From NCBI RefSeq assembly GCF_937890665.1, contig NZ_CALADU010000326.1, positions 1 through 27,015 of the forward strand: DNA of 27,015 bases. The letters are read 5' to 3'. The stretch's first letter is position 1. The number at the start of each line of letters is the position of its first letter. This DNA comes from an uncultured Subdoligranulum sp. (GTDB lineage Bacteria > Bacillota_A > Clostridia > Oscillospirales > Ruminococcaceae). Below the pieces are notes generated by a model, which did not search any database, was not told where the DNA came from, and was given only the letters and a program-made list of their open reading frames with translations. This document shows positions 12,156 through 20,022 of this stretch, in pieces. The translations under genes were made by a program, and so were the position numbers.

Positions 12156-13517
12156 ATGTCTGATACTGCAATCATGACGCTGAAAACCATGCTGGCCAAT
12201 CTGGACGACGCCAAAAAGTACCAGAGCCTGCGTGATGTAATGGAAACTCTGCCCGCACCCGATCTGGCCGCCGTATTTGAGGACCTGCCGCCGGAAAAAT
12301 TGCCGGTGCTGTTCCGGTTGTGCCCCAAGGATTTGGCTGCGGAAATTTTTGCCGAATTGACCCCCGAGACCCAGCAGAACTTGATCGACGGCTTGACGGA
12401 TACCGAACTCAAGGCCGTGGTGGATGAGTTGTTCGTCGATGATGCGACGGATCTGGTCGAGGAGATGCCCGCCAGCGTTGTCAAACGGATTTTGGCGCAG
12501 GCTGACCCCGCGACCCGCCGCATGATCAACGAACTGCTCCAGTATCCGGAAGATTCCGCCGGCGGCGTGATGACCACCGAATTTATGGAGCTGCGTCCCG
12601 AAATGACGGTGACGCAGGCCATGGAGTCCATCCGGGCCAACGGTATTGATAAGGAAACGATCAACAACTGCTATGTGACCGATAAAGACCGCACGCTGAT
12701 CGGTGTTGTGTCGCTGCGGGCGCTGGTGTTGGAGAAGGATGCCGAGCGTACCATCCGGGAATTGATGGACGGAAACGTGGTCAGTGTGTCTACCACCACC
12801 GATCAGGAGGATGTCTCGCACCTGTTTGAAAAATACGGCTTTTTGGCCATTCCGGTCGTGGATGCCGAGAAGCGGTTGGTGGGTATCGTCACCATTGACG
12901 ACGCCATCTCGATCCTGCAAGATGAGGCTAGCGAAGACTTTGCCAAGATGAACGCCGTGGGCCCCTCTGACAAACCCTACTTCAAGCAATCCATGTGGGA
13001 CCTTTACAAGAGCCGTGCACCGTGGCTGATCTTTTTGATGATCAGTGCCACCTTCTCCAGCATGGTCATCCGTGGGTATGAGAGCGCCTTGGCGGCTGTC
13101 ACGGTGCTCACCGCCTACATTCCCATGCTTACCGACGCCGGCGGCAATGCGGGCAGCCAAAGTACATCCACCATCATTCGCGGTATGGCGGTGGGGGACA
13201 TCGCTCCCCATGATCTGCCCCGCATCCTCTGGCGGGAATGCCGGGTGGCGCTGCTCTGTGGTTTGACCCTGTCGGTGTGCAATTTTGGCAAATTGCTGCT
13301 GTTTGATCGGGTCTCGGCGCCGGTAGCCTTGGTGGTCTGCCTGACCCTGACCTGTACTGTGCTGCTTTCCCAGCTCATCGGCGGCGTTCTGCCGGTGGTG
13401 GCCGAAAAACTGAAAATTGACCCGGCGGTAATGGCTTCGCCGCTGATTACCACCATCGTGGATACTACCACGTTGCTGGTTTATTTCAACATTGCCAAGG
13501 TCGTCCTGAAAATTTGA
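12156..13517 (+). CDS. mgtE: Magnesium transporter MgtE
   Basis: Mg2+ channel of the inner membrane, 453 residues, homodimeric and gated by cytosolic Mg2+. Domains in order: an acidic N domain of superhelical repeats (about 20-130; DLAAVFEDLPPEKLPVLFRL, VVDELFVDDATDLVEEMP), the two CBS domains (about 135-255; YPEDSAGGVMTTEFMELRP is the signature entry, then NVVSVSTTTDQEDVSHLFEK and GIVTIDDAISILQDEASEDF), and five membrane helices (about 285-453). The pore signature PMLTDAGGNAGSQS and the ion-site Asp436 in TTIVDTTTLLVYF are intact. ATG 12156 with AAGGAGG nine bases upstream. Ends before the inverted repeat at 13546. Expression appears to be controlled by the leader peptide and hairpins just upstream. 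Confidence 0.97.
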   Translation: MSDTAIMTLKTMLANLDDAKKYQSLRDVMETLPAPDLAAVFEDLPPEKLPVLFRLCPKDLAAEIFAELTPETQQNLIDGLTDTELKAVVDELFVDDATDLVEEMPASVVKRILAQADPATRRMINELLQYPEDSAGGVMTTEFMELRPEMTVTQAMESIRANGIDKETINNCYVTDKDRTLIGVVSLRALVLEKDAERTIRELMDGNVVSVSTTTDQEDVSHLFEKYGFLAIPVVDAEKRLVGIVTIDDAISILQDEASEDFAKMNAVGPSDKPYFKQSMWDLYKSRAPWLIFLMISATFSSMVIRGYESALAAVTVLTAYIPMLTDAGGNAGSQSTSTIIRGMAVGDIAPHDLPRILWRECRVALLCGLTLSVCNFGKLLLFDRVSAPVALVVCLTLTCTVLLSQLIGGVLPVVAEKLKIDPAVMASPLITTIVDTTTLLVYFNIAKVVLKI

Positions 13518-13545
13518 AGTTTAGACAACGTGTTTAAAAATGTGC

Positions 13546-13580
13546 TTGTACCATACCCACGGGTATGGTACAATTTTTAT
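13546..13580 (+). terminator. 13-bp inverted repeat: mgtE terminator that doubles as glgB promoter
   Basis: TTGTACCATACCC (13546-13558) and GGGTATGGTACAA (13561-13573) pair perfectly across two bases and are followed by T5. The same bases read as a promoter: TTGTAC (-35, 13546-13551), 17-base spacer and TGGTACAAT (-10 at 13569-13574). It sits about 50 bases before glgB. Confidence 0.7.
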
Positions 13581-13625
13581 ACTTGAACAGATGTCTTACT
13601 TACAAAGCCGCAGGAGGGGCTTGTC

Positions 13626-15407
13626 ATGGAGTTACAGGATTTTTATACCGGTCATGCGTTTGACGCCTATACCTTTTTTGGGGCCCATCCCTATGACGGC
13701 GGTACGCGCTTTGCCGTGTGGGCGCCGGCGGCCCGGCGCATTCAGGTGGAAGGTCCTTTCGGTACGGTCGATCTGAACCAGACCCGTTCGGCCATCTGGG
13801 AAGCAGAAGTACCCGGCGCGCTGCCCGGCATGGCCTATCAATACCTGATTACGGGTGCGAATGGCTGGACGGTAGCCCACTGTGATCCCTACGGCTTTGC
13901 CATGACACTGCGCCCCGATGGACGCAGCATCATCACCGAGGAGATGCCAGCATTTACCGATGAGGACTGGATGGCTTCCCGCACCAAGGGATTCGACCGG
14001 CCGATGGCCATTTATGAAGTACATGCGGGCAGTTGGAAGCGTAAACCGGACGGCAGTTGGTACACCTACGCCGAACTGGCCGATGAACTTCCGGCCTACT
14101 GTAAGGAAAACGGATTTACCCACATTGAGCTGATGCCGCTGGCCGAGCATCCCTTTGATGGCAGTTGGGGGTATCAGGTTACGGGTTTTTATGCCCCCAC
14201 GAGCCGGTATGGCACGCCGGCACAACTGGCTCAGTTCATCAATGCCTGTCATCGGCAGGGGATCGGTGTGATCTTGGATTTCGTGCCGGTCCACTTTGCG
14301 GTGGACGGGTACGGCTTGAAAGAGTTTGACGGTACGCCGCTCTATGAATATCCGGCGGCGGCTGTGGGGCAAAGCGAGTGGGGCAGCTGCAACTTTATGC
14401 ATTCCCGGGGCGAGATCCGATGCTTTTTGCAGTCCTGTGCCGACTACTGGCTGCGGGTGTTTCATGCCGACGGCCTGCGGATGGATGCGGTTTCCCGCCT
14501 GATTTACTGGCAGGGGGACCCGGCCCGGGGCGTCAACGGGTCCACACTGGAATTTTTGAAAGGAATGAACCAAGGACTGCAGCAGCGCCACCCCACGGCG
14601 GTGCTGATCGCCGAGGACTCCAGCAACTATCCCAAGGTGACGGCACCGGTGGAATACGGCGGGCTGGGTTTTGACTACAAGTGGGATCTGGGCTGGATGA
14701 ACGACACGCTGGACTACTTCCGAAAGAGCAGCGAGGAGCGGAAGGAACATCTGGGCCGGCTGACCTTCTCGATGGTCTACGCTTGGAACGAGCATTATAT
14801 CCTGCCCTTCAGCCACGACGAAAACGTACACGGCAAAGCCACCATCGCCCAGAAAATGTACGGCGACTACGAGGGCAAGTTCCCGCAGGCCCGGGCGCTT
14901 TACCTATATATGGCCATCCATCCCGGCAAAAAATTGGACTTTATGGGCAACGAGTTTGCCCAACTGCGGGAATGGGACGAAAACCGAGAACAGGATTGGA
15001 TGCTGCTGCGTTATCCCAACCACGACGGATTCTTGTATTTTCGCCGAGCGCTGCAGCAGGCCTATTTGGACAACGAGGCCTTCTGGTCGCGGGAATATGA
15101 TCCCGCCGCTTTCCGGTGGGTGGACTGTGATCATGGGGCGTGGAATGTCTGTGCCATCCTGCGGGAAGGCCGAGAAAGCGCCGTGCTGGCGGTATTCAAC
15201 TTTGGTACCGAAGTGCGGCAGCACTACGCGTTGGACCTGCCGGCAGGAAAGCTGACCCTGCTGCTGGATACCGACTGGCAGTGCTGGGGCGGCACCACAC
15301 AAAAACCGGCCCGGCGCCGTGGGGTGACCGTGCAAGCCGGAAAGCCCTTCGCAGTGACGATGCCTCCCAACAGTGGAAAACTCTATCGCTTGGAACCCCA
15401 CCGATAA
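13626..15407 (+). CDS. glgB: 1,4-alpha-glucan branching enzyme GlgB
   Basis: Cytoplasmic GH13 enzyme that makes alpha-1,6 branches in glycogen. The 593-residue protein has an N-terminal CBM48-type beta domain (about 15-110; FFGAHPYDGGTRFAVWAPAA), the TIM barrel with AIYEVHAGSWKRK, HIELMPLAEHPFDGSWGYQV and GFYAPTSRYGTP, and the catalytic residues: nucleophile Asp287 in ADGLRMDAVSRLIYW, acid/base Glu330 in AVLIAEDSSNYP, and Asp398 in LPFSHDENVHGK. A C-terminal beta domain closes it (VLAVFNF). It is shorter than E. coli GlgB (about 730), lacking the extra N-terminal module, as usual in Clostridia. ATG 13626 has GGAGGGG 8 bases upstream. No other glycogen gene is adjacent. Confidence 0.96.
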   Translation: MELQDFYTGHAFDAYTFFGAHPYDGGTRFAVWAPAARRIQVEGPFGTVDLNQTRSAIWEAEVPGALPGMAYQYLITGANGWTVAHCDPYGFAMTLRPDGRSIITEEMPAFTDEDWMASRTKGFDRPMAIYEVHAGSWKRKPDGSWYTYAELADELPAYCKENGFTHIELMPLAEHPFDGSWGYQVTGFYAPTSRYGTPAQLAQFINACHRQGIGVILDFVPVHFAVDGYGLKEFDGTPLYEYPAAAVGQSEWGSCNFMHSRGEIRCFLQSCADYWLRVFHADGLRMDAVSRLIYWQGDPARGVNGSTLEFLKGMNQGLQQRHPTAVLIAEDSSNYPKVTAPVEYGGLGFDYKWDLGWMNDTLDYFRKSSEERKEHLGRLTFSMVYAWNEHYILPFSHDENVHGKATIAQKMYGDYEGKFPQARALYLYMAIHPGKKLDFMGNEFAQLREWDENREQDWMLLRYPNHDGFLYFRRALQQAYLDNEAFWSREYDPAAFRWVDCDHGAWNVCAILREGRESAVLAVFNFGTEVRQHYALDLPAGKLTLLLDTDWQCWGGTTQKPARRRGVTVQAGKPFAVTMPPNSGKLYRLEPHR

Positions 15408-15411
15408 CAAG

Positions 15412-15443
15412 AAACCGCCTGCCCTTTTGGGCAGGCGGTTTTG
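15412..15443. terminator. Bidirectional terminator, glgB / galM
   Basis: A perfect 13-bp stem AAACCGCCTGCCC (15412-15424) / GGGCAGGCGGTTT (15429-15441), loop TTTT, with T and A tracts on either side, placed between convergent genes. Confidence 0.93.
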
Positions 15444-15447
15444 TCTG

Positions 15448-16497
15448 TTATTGCGGTGCCAGATCGAAACGATAGATGGTAGTAGAGCTATACGGCGTAT
15501 CGGGCAGCACCGTCGTATTCGGGAACTCGGGATGGTTGGGCGCGTCGGGGAACTCCTCGGTCTCGAAGCAGACGGCATCGCGCTTTTGGTAGTGGGCGCC
15601 CTCTTTGCCGTCGGTGACCGGCGCCAAGAAATTGGCGGTGTAAAGGTGCATGCCGGGCAGAGTGGTCAACACCTCCATGCGGATGCCGGTCTGCGGGCCG
15701 GTGGCCCAAGCGGCGTGCCGCAGGCCGGTGTCCCGGATGATGTAGCACTGGTCATAGCCGCTGGCCTGTTTCAGGGCCGGATAATCGGCCTCGATGTCCA
15801 ACCCCAGTGTCTTCTCTTCGGTAAAGTCCATGGGGGTGCCCGCCACTGCCAGCTTGCGGCCGGTGGGCACGCTGGTGTCGTCTGCCTCCAGATAGGCGTC
15901 GGCGTCGATGCTGACCCGGTGCCCCAGTGCTGTGCCGCTGGCATGGCCGTTGAGGTTGAAATAGCTGTGGTTGGTCATGTTGCAGACCGTGGGCGCATCG
16001 GTGGTGGCGGTATACTGGATCATCAGCCCGTTCCGAACCAGCTTGTACTGGATCTCCAGATCCAGATTGCCCGGGAACCCGTCGGTACCGTCGGGGCTGC
16101 GGGCGGTCATCGTCACGCTGTCGGTCTCGCCGGGGGTGGGTTCCACCTCAAAGACCGTGTGGCTGAAACCATGCAGACCGCTGTGCAGGCAGTTGCCTTT
16201 CTGATTGGCCGTCACATGGACGATCTCTTCGTACAGCGGGAACTGGGCGCCGCCAATGCGGTTGGCAAAACGGCCCACGGCCGCCCCCATGCTGTCGGTG
16301 TTCAGTTCATAGTCGGCGGCGGTGGGGTACCCCAACACCACGTCCACCATATTGCCCTTGCGGTCGGGAACAAGGATCTTGTGGATGACAGCCGCATAGG
16401 TCAACAGATGGACTTCCAACTGGTCGTTCTTCAAAACGGCTAGCTGAATGGGAATCCCCGCCGTGGTTTTGCCGAATTCGGTGATGGAAACGGACAT
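15448..16497 (-). CDS. galM: Aldose 1-epimerase (galactose mutarotase)
   Basis: Interconverts the alpha and beta anomers of galactose or glucose in the cytoplasm. The 349-residue beta-sandwich protein shows GAAVGRFANRIGGAQFPL (from 71), KGNCLHSGLHGFSH with His105, VCNMTNHSYFNLNGHASG with the catalytic-acid His177, SGYDQCYII with the substrate Asp249, PGMHLYTANFL and the base Glu312 in CFETEEFPDAPNHPEFP. Length is right for GalM. The start at 16495-16497 has GGAGGAA just upstream. It follows the TrpR/YerC-like gene by 12 bases on the same strand, so they share one promoter at 16887. The CLHSG in place of the more usual LHGG is a mild variation. Confidence 0.94.
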   Translation of the reverse strand: MSVSITEFGKTTAGIPIQLAVLKNDQLEVHLLTYAAVIHKILVPDRKGNMVDVVLGYPTAADYELNTDSMGAAVGRFANRIGGAQFPLYEEIVHVTANQKGNCLHSGLHGFSHTVFEVEPTPGETDSVTMTARSPDGTDGFPGNLDLEIQYKLVRNGLMIQYTATTDAPTVCNMTNHSYFNLNGHASGTALGHRVSIDADAYLEADDTSVPTGRKLAVAGTPMDFTEEKTLGLDIEADYPALKQASGYDQCYIIRDTGLRHAAWATGPQTGIRMEVLTTLPGMHLYTANFLAPVTDGKEGAHYQKRDAVCFETEEFPDAPNHPEFPNTTVLPDTPYSSTTIYRFDLAPQ

Positions 16498-16509
16498 GGC
16501 ACTTCCTCC

Positions 16510-16827
16510 TTAGCCTTCGTCGTCCGGCTTCTGCCGGGCCAAATCTTCCCGTACGCTGGCGGCCACACTACCGGTGCCGTAGTTCAGCATGCGGTTCACC
16601 CGGCTGACCGTGGCACTGGACGCACCGGTCTCCCGCCGGATCTCGCTGTATACCTTGCCTTGCAGCAGGCAGCCGGCCACGGCATAGCGCTGTTCCAGCG
16701 TGCGCAGCTCGGTCACGGCACACAGATCATCAAAAAAGCGGATGCATTCGTCCAAAGAATGCAGGCGCAAGATCGCCTCATACAGGGCGGTGTTGCGCGG
16801 TGTTTGGTTGGGTGTTTCTGGGCGCAT
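16510..16827 (-). CDS. TrpR/YerC-YecD family transcriptional regulator
   Basis: Small helix-turn-helix protein of 105 residues in the TrpR-like YerC/YecD family found across Firmicutes; its effector is not established. Family pattern: YEAILRLHSLDECIRFFDDL, CAVTELRTLEQRYAVAGCLL and QGKVYSEIRRETGASSATVS then RVNRMLNYGTGS, the last containing the recognition helix. Start at 16825-16827 with AGGAGG five bases upstream. It lies first in a two-gene operon with galM, which suggests but does not prove that it regulates sugar metabolism or its own operon. The C-terminal tail is acidic and not conserved. Confidence 0.93.
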   Translation of the reverse strand: MRPETPNQTPRNTALYEAILRLHSLDECIRFFDDLCAVTELRTLEQRYAVAGCLLQGKVYSEIRRETGASSATVSRVNRMLNYGTGSVAASVREDLARQKPDDEG

Positions 16828-16886
16828 AGGCGCCTCCTTTTGTGTTTTTGTTCAAAATGTTCCAAGATTGGAGCGTTGTTAAGTTC

Positions 16887-16915
16887 ATTCTAGCAAATGT
16901 GCCCAAATTAGTCAA
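16887..16915 (-). promoter_or_regulatory. Promoter of yerC-like/galM operon
   Basis: On the minus strand TTGACT (16910-16915), 17 bases and TAGAAT (16887-16892) with TGC before the -10. Confidence 0.85.
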
Positions 16916-16987
16916 TACTTTAAACAGGGAAAGCACCCGCTGTCTTTTTGGTAGTCCCCTCTATGGGATATTTGCCGCTGACCCCCC

Positions 16988-17016
16988 TTGCACCTTTGGA
17001 CAAACCACGGTATGAT
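16988..17016 (+). promoter_or_regulatory. Promoter of DUF3592-like gene
   Basis: TTGCAC (16988-16993), 17 bases and TATGAT (17011-17016), about 45 bases before the gene. The two divergent promoters in this intergenic region are about 70 bases apart. Confidence 0.65.
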
Positions 17017-17060
17017 ATATCCTATATTACAAAGTGCAGGGTGGAAAGGAAACAACCGTT

Positions 17061-17447
17061 ATGCCGATTCAACTGATGATTATTTACCGGGTGCTGGGCG
17101 TTCTGTTTTTGGTGCTGGCCGGTGCTACGGTGTGGGAAAAATATCGCACGGTGCGGGGGGCGACCCTGCTGCCGGGACGGGTCTTGGCGTGCCGCAAGCC
17201 CAGCCGTACCAATCCCCGGGCAGGGGCGGGCGGCTACCGCTATCTGGTAGAGATCTACGTGGAAGGGCAGCGGCTGGAACTGGAAACCAACGACTCTTTC
17301 TGGTTCAGCCATGAAGAAAAGCAGGGAAAAATCGTGCAGGTCTGGTACAACCCCAATAGCACGGTGCTGGAACGCAAGAGCTGGGGCACCGAGCAGCTGG
17401 CTGCGGGCATGGCTTTACTGGGCATTGGGCTGCTGTTGCTGCAATAG
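17061..17447 (+). CDS. DUF3592-like two-helix membrane protein
   Basis: Protein of 128 residues with one membrane helix at each end (about 3-26, LMIIYRVLGVLFLVLAGATV, and 112-127, GMALLGIGLLLLQ) around a soluble beta-rich domain: LLPGRVLACRKPSRTN, YRYLVEIYVEGQRLELETND and KIVQVWYNPNSTVLERKSW. The pattern of a first helix, G-x-V strand, V-x-Y-x-P strand and last helix fits the DUF3592 group, whose function is unknown. ATG 17061 has AAAGGA ten bases upstream. It seems monocistronic; no clear terminator separates it from rmuC, but rmuC has its own promoter. Confidence 0.7.
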   Translation: MPIQLMIIYRVLGVLFLVLAGATVWEKYRTVRGATLLPGRVLACRKPSRTNPRAGAGGYRYLVEIYVEGQRLELETNDSFWFSHEEKQGKIVQVWYNPNSTVLERKSWGTEQLAAGMALLGIGLLLLQ

Positions 17448-17493
17448 AATGGAAAAACCACGAAAAATCGACTAAAAGATTGAACACTTGTAC

Positions 17494-17538
17494 TTGGTAT
17501 CAGGCTGTCGGATGTGCTATACTGGGCCCGTGACAGCC
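17494..17538 (+). promoter_or_regulatory. Promoter of rmuC-degV, flanked by an inverted repeat
   Basis: TTGGTA (17494-17499), 18 bases and TATACT (17518-17523) with TGC before it. GGCTGTC (17503-17509) and GACAGCC (17532-17538) form an inverted repeat around the -10 that could be an operator or a leader stem. Confidence 0.55.
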
Positions 17539-17552
17539 GGAAGGATCAATAA

Positions 17553-18917
17553 ATGGATTGGATTTTGTATGTTTTGTTGGTCTTGGCGCTGTTAGGGGAT
17601 GTGCTGCTGGCGGTGTTGCTGGTTCGCAGCGGCCGTACCCGGCCCAAAGGGGATACGGCGGAAGATTTTGTGCGGGCCATGACGCCGGTTTTGCAGGAGG
17701 AAACCGACCTCTTGTCGGAGCAGCTCCGTGCCATGCAGGGCGAAACCGCCCGCACCACCACGGCCAGCCTGCGGGACTTTTCCTCGGTGCTGGCGGAAAG
17801 CCAGCGGCAGAATGCGGCGGCCAGCACCACCCGGCTGGAGTCCATTGACCGGGCCGGCGCTGCCCGGCAGAAAGCGGCCAACGACGCACTGCTGGCCCAG
17901 TTGACGATGCTGGAAAACCGCTTGAAAAATCTGGAGGACTCCAACGCCGCCCGGCTGGACGGTGTACGAGGTGCGCTGGTACAGGGGCTCAACGTCATTC
18001 GGGCCGACAATAACAAAAAACTGGATGAGATTCGCGGTACCGTGGAGGAAAAATTGCAGGATACCCTGCAAAAGCGAATCAACGACTCCTTCCGCACGGT
18101 CAGCGTCCAACTGGAACAGGTCTATAAAGGGCTGGGCGAGATGCAGAATCTGGCCGCCGATGTGGGCAGTTTGAAGCAGGTGCTGTCGGGGGTCAAGACC
18201 CGGGGCATTTTGGGCGAAGTACAGTTGGGGGCAATTTTGGAACAGATCCTTGCACCCGGCCAGTACGAACAAAATGTGGTCACGGTGCCGGGCAGCACCA
18301 ACCGCGTGGAATTTGCGGTCAAGCTGCCGGGGCAGGGGGGCACGGTCTGGCTGCCCATCGATGCCAAATTTCCCGGCGATACGTATGCCCATCTGCAGGC
18401 AGCCCAGCAGCGCGGCGATGCGGCAGCGACCAATGCCATGCGCAAAGCGCTGTACAGTGTGCTGCGGCAGGAAGCCAAAGACATTCATGACAAATACATC
18501 GAAGTGCCTTACACCACCAGTTTCGGCATTCTGTTCCTGCCTTTCGAGGGATTGTATGCCGAGGTGGTTTCCAGCGGCGTGACCGAAACGCTGCAGCGGG
18601 ACTATCAGATCACGGTAGCAGGGCCGTCCACCATGGCGGCGCTGCTCAATGCGTTGCAGATGGGCTTCCGCACCTTGGCCATCCAAAAGCGTTCCGGCGA
18701 AGTGTGGACGATTTTGGGTGCTGTCAAGACAGAATTTGAAAAGTTCGGGGCGGGGCTGCAGCAGATGCAGCGCCACCTGAATCAAACCGGCTCGGATCTG
18801 GAGGAACTGATCGGACCCCGCAGCCGGGCTATCACCCGCAAACTGGAAGCTGTACAGCAGTTGGACCCGGATTCGGCTGCCGATCTGCTGGGCTTGCAGG
18901 AAAGAACTCAATCGTAA
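17553..18917 (+). CDS. rmuC: DNA recombination protein RmuC
   Basis: RmuC limits DNA inversions at short repeats and is predicted to be nuclease-like; its mechanism is not settled. The 454 residues comprise an N-terminal membrane anchor (1-25, MDWILYVLLVLALLGDVLLA), a long coiled coil (about 40-190, rich in E, Q, A, R) and the RmuC domain (about 190-440). Domain landmarks: FRTVSVQLEQVYKGLGEMQN, GVKTRGILGEVQLGAILEQI, LAPGQYEQNV, VWLPIDAKFPGDTY, YTTSFGILFLPFEGLYAEVV and GFRTLAIQKRSGEVW. DAKFP and FLPFEGLYAEV are diagnostic. ATG 17553 with AAGGA upstream. degV follows 40 bases later, probably in the same transcript. Confidence 0.95.
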   Translation: MDWILYVLLVLALLGDVLLAVLLVRSGRTRPKGDTAEDFVRAMTPVLQEETDLLSEQLRAMQGETARTTTASLRDFSSVLAESQRQNAAASTTRLESIDRAGAARQKAANDALLAQLTMLENRLKNLEDSNAARLDGVRGALVQGLNVIRADNNKKLDEIRGTVEEKLQDTLQKRINDSFRTVSVQLEQVYKGLGEMQNLAADVGSLKQVLSGVKTRGILGEVQLGAILEQILAPGQYEQNVVTVPGSTNRVEFAVKLPGQGGTVWLPIDAKFPGDTYAHLQAAQQRGDAAATNAMRKALYSVLRQEAKDIHDKYIEVPYTTSFGILFLPFEGLYAEVVSSGVTETLQRDYQITVAGPSTMAALLNALQMGFRTLAIQKRSGEVWTILGAVKTEFEKFGAGLQQMQRHLNQTGSDLEELIGPRSRAITRKLEAVQQLDPDSAADLLGLQERTQS

Positions 18918-18957
18918 CCCGGTATCTGACTTTATCACGATAGGAGAGGGAGAACTT

Positions 18958-19812
18958 ATGATTCGTATCATCACCGATTCCGCTGCCGACCTGACCGCAC
19001 AGGAGCTGGCCCAGCCCGGCGTCTATGTTGTGCCGATGTCCGTCACCTTTGAGGATGGTTCCTCGGTGGAGGATGATGGCCGTATGACCAAGGATGAATT
19101 TTTCCAGCGTCTGGCCAGCGACAGCAAGCTGCCCCGCACCAGCCAGCCCAGCCCGGCGGCATTTATGGATGCCTACACCGAGGCGGAACTGGCCGGGGAT
19201 GAAGCCATCGTCATTACGGTAGCCCAGAAACTGTCCGGCACCTTCCAGTGCGCTACGCTGGCGGCCGCAGATGTGGATACCCCCATCTATGTGGTGGATT
19301 CCGAGACCGCTACGCAGGGCGAAGCCCTGATCGTGCGGGAGGCCCTTCGTCTGCGGGATATGGGCTTGTCTGCCGAACAGATCGTGGACGTGCTGGAGCG
19401 CTTTAAAAAGCGGGTTCGTATCGTGGCTGTGGTGGACAGCCTCAAGCATCTGCAAAAGGGTGGCCGGATCCCGGCAGCCGTCGCCATTGTGGGCGGTGCA
19501 TTGGGCATCAAACCGGTGATCGCCCTGTATGACAGCGTGGTTAAGCTGGCGGGCAAAGGCCGCGGCCGTCCCGGTGCGCTGGTGGCAATGTTCAAACAGT
19601 TGGATGAGCTGGGCGGCATCGATACCAACTATCCCTGCACGGTACTTTACAGTGACGAAAAGCAGGTGGCGGGCCCGGTCCATCACTACCTGACCCAGAA
19701 CCTCAAACTCAGCGGGGTGCGTACCTGTCAGATCGGTGCCACCATCGGCACCCACGTGGGGCCCCGTGCCGCCGGCGTGGTCTTTGTGACGAAGGAAACC
19801 GCCGAGGCTTAA
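18958..19812 (+). CDS. DegV family fatty acid-binding protein
   Basis: Soluble fatty-acid-binding protein of 284 residues; FakB-type members present fatty acids to the FakA kinase for phospholipid synthesis. Motifs: MIRIITDSAADLT (1-13), LPRTSQPSPAAFMDAY (61-76) with the Thr-Ser ligand, VITVAQKLSGTFQCAT (82-97), YVVDSETATQGEAL, VVDSLKHLQKGGRIPAAVAI (159-178) and TIGTHVGPRAAGVVF near the end, where families usually have HVGPGAVG. ATG 18958 with GGAGAGGGAG upstream. Co-oriented with rmuC, 40 bases apart. No fakA is visible in the window. Confidence 0.94.
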   Translation: MIRIITDSAADLTAQELAQPGVYVVPMSVTFEDGSSVEDDGRMTKDEFFQRLASDSKLPRTSQPSPAAFMDAYTEAELAGDEAIVITVAQKLSGTFQCATLAAADVDTPIYVVDSETATQGEALIVREALRLRDMGLSAEQIVDVLERFKKRVRIVAVVDSLKHLQKGGRIPAAVAIVGGALGIKPVIALYDSVVKLAGKGRGRPGALVAMFKQLDELGGIDTNYPCTVLYSDEKQVAGPVHHYLTQNLKLSGVRTCQIGATIGTHVGPRAAGVVFVTKETAEA

Positions 19813-19835
19813 TATCTTCCATAGTTTAGCATAGA

Positions 19836-19871
19836 AAACGGCCCCTGCCGCAGCTGCGGCAGGGGCCGTTT
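19836..19871. terminator. Bidirectional terminator, degV / oadG-like
   Basis: A perfect 16-bp stem AAACGGCCCCTGCCGC (19836-19851) / GCGGCAGGGGCCGTTT (19856-19871), loop AGCT, lying between convergent units. Confidence 0.93.
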
Positions 19872-19880
19872 GTCGATCCA

Positions 19881-20009
19881 TCAGGAATCTTTGTGGGTGA
19901 GCTTGTTCAAAAGGGTGACGGCCAGAATGATGACACCGATCACGAGAAAAATGCCCAACATGCCGACGAGCAGCATCGGCAGGGTGGTAGTCAACGAGGC
20001 TAAATTCAT
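19881..20009 (-). CDS. Miniature OadG-like subunit (42 residues)
   Basis: Small membrane peptide encoded 13 bases after oadB on the same strand, preceded by AAGGAGG. It starts MNLASLTTTLPMLLVGMLGI and continues with a single hydrophobic helix (about 11-35) and the short polar tail NKLTHKDS. In sodium pumps of the oxaloacetate decarboxylase type, a small gamma subunit (OadG, usually 80-100 residues or more) has one N-terminal helix and anchors the complex. This product has the helix with the typical G-x-x-x-V-F/L-V pattern but lacks the soluble tail, matching what is called an OadG-related small subunit in Oscillospiraceae. Role inferred from position and topology. Confidence 0.78.
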   Translation of the reverse strand: MNLASLTTTLPMLLVGMLGIFLVIGVIILAVTLLNKLTHKDS

Positions 20010-20022
20010 AGGGGGTTCCTCC

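Noticed and set aside
12024..13211. Minus-strand ORF of 395 codons opposite mgtE
   Set aside because: Antisense shadow without start signals; the plus strand carries all MgtE motifs.
17592..18974. Minus-strand ORF of 460 codons opposite rmuC
   Set aside because: Antisense shadow with no recognisable domain or ribosome site.
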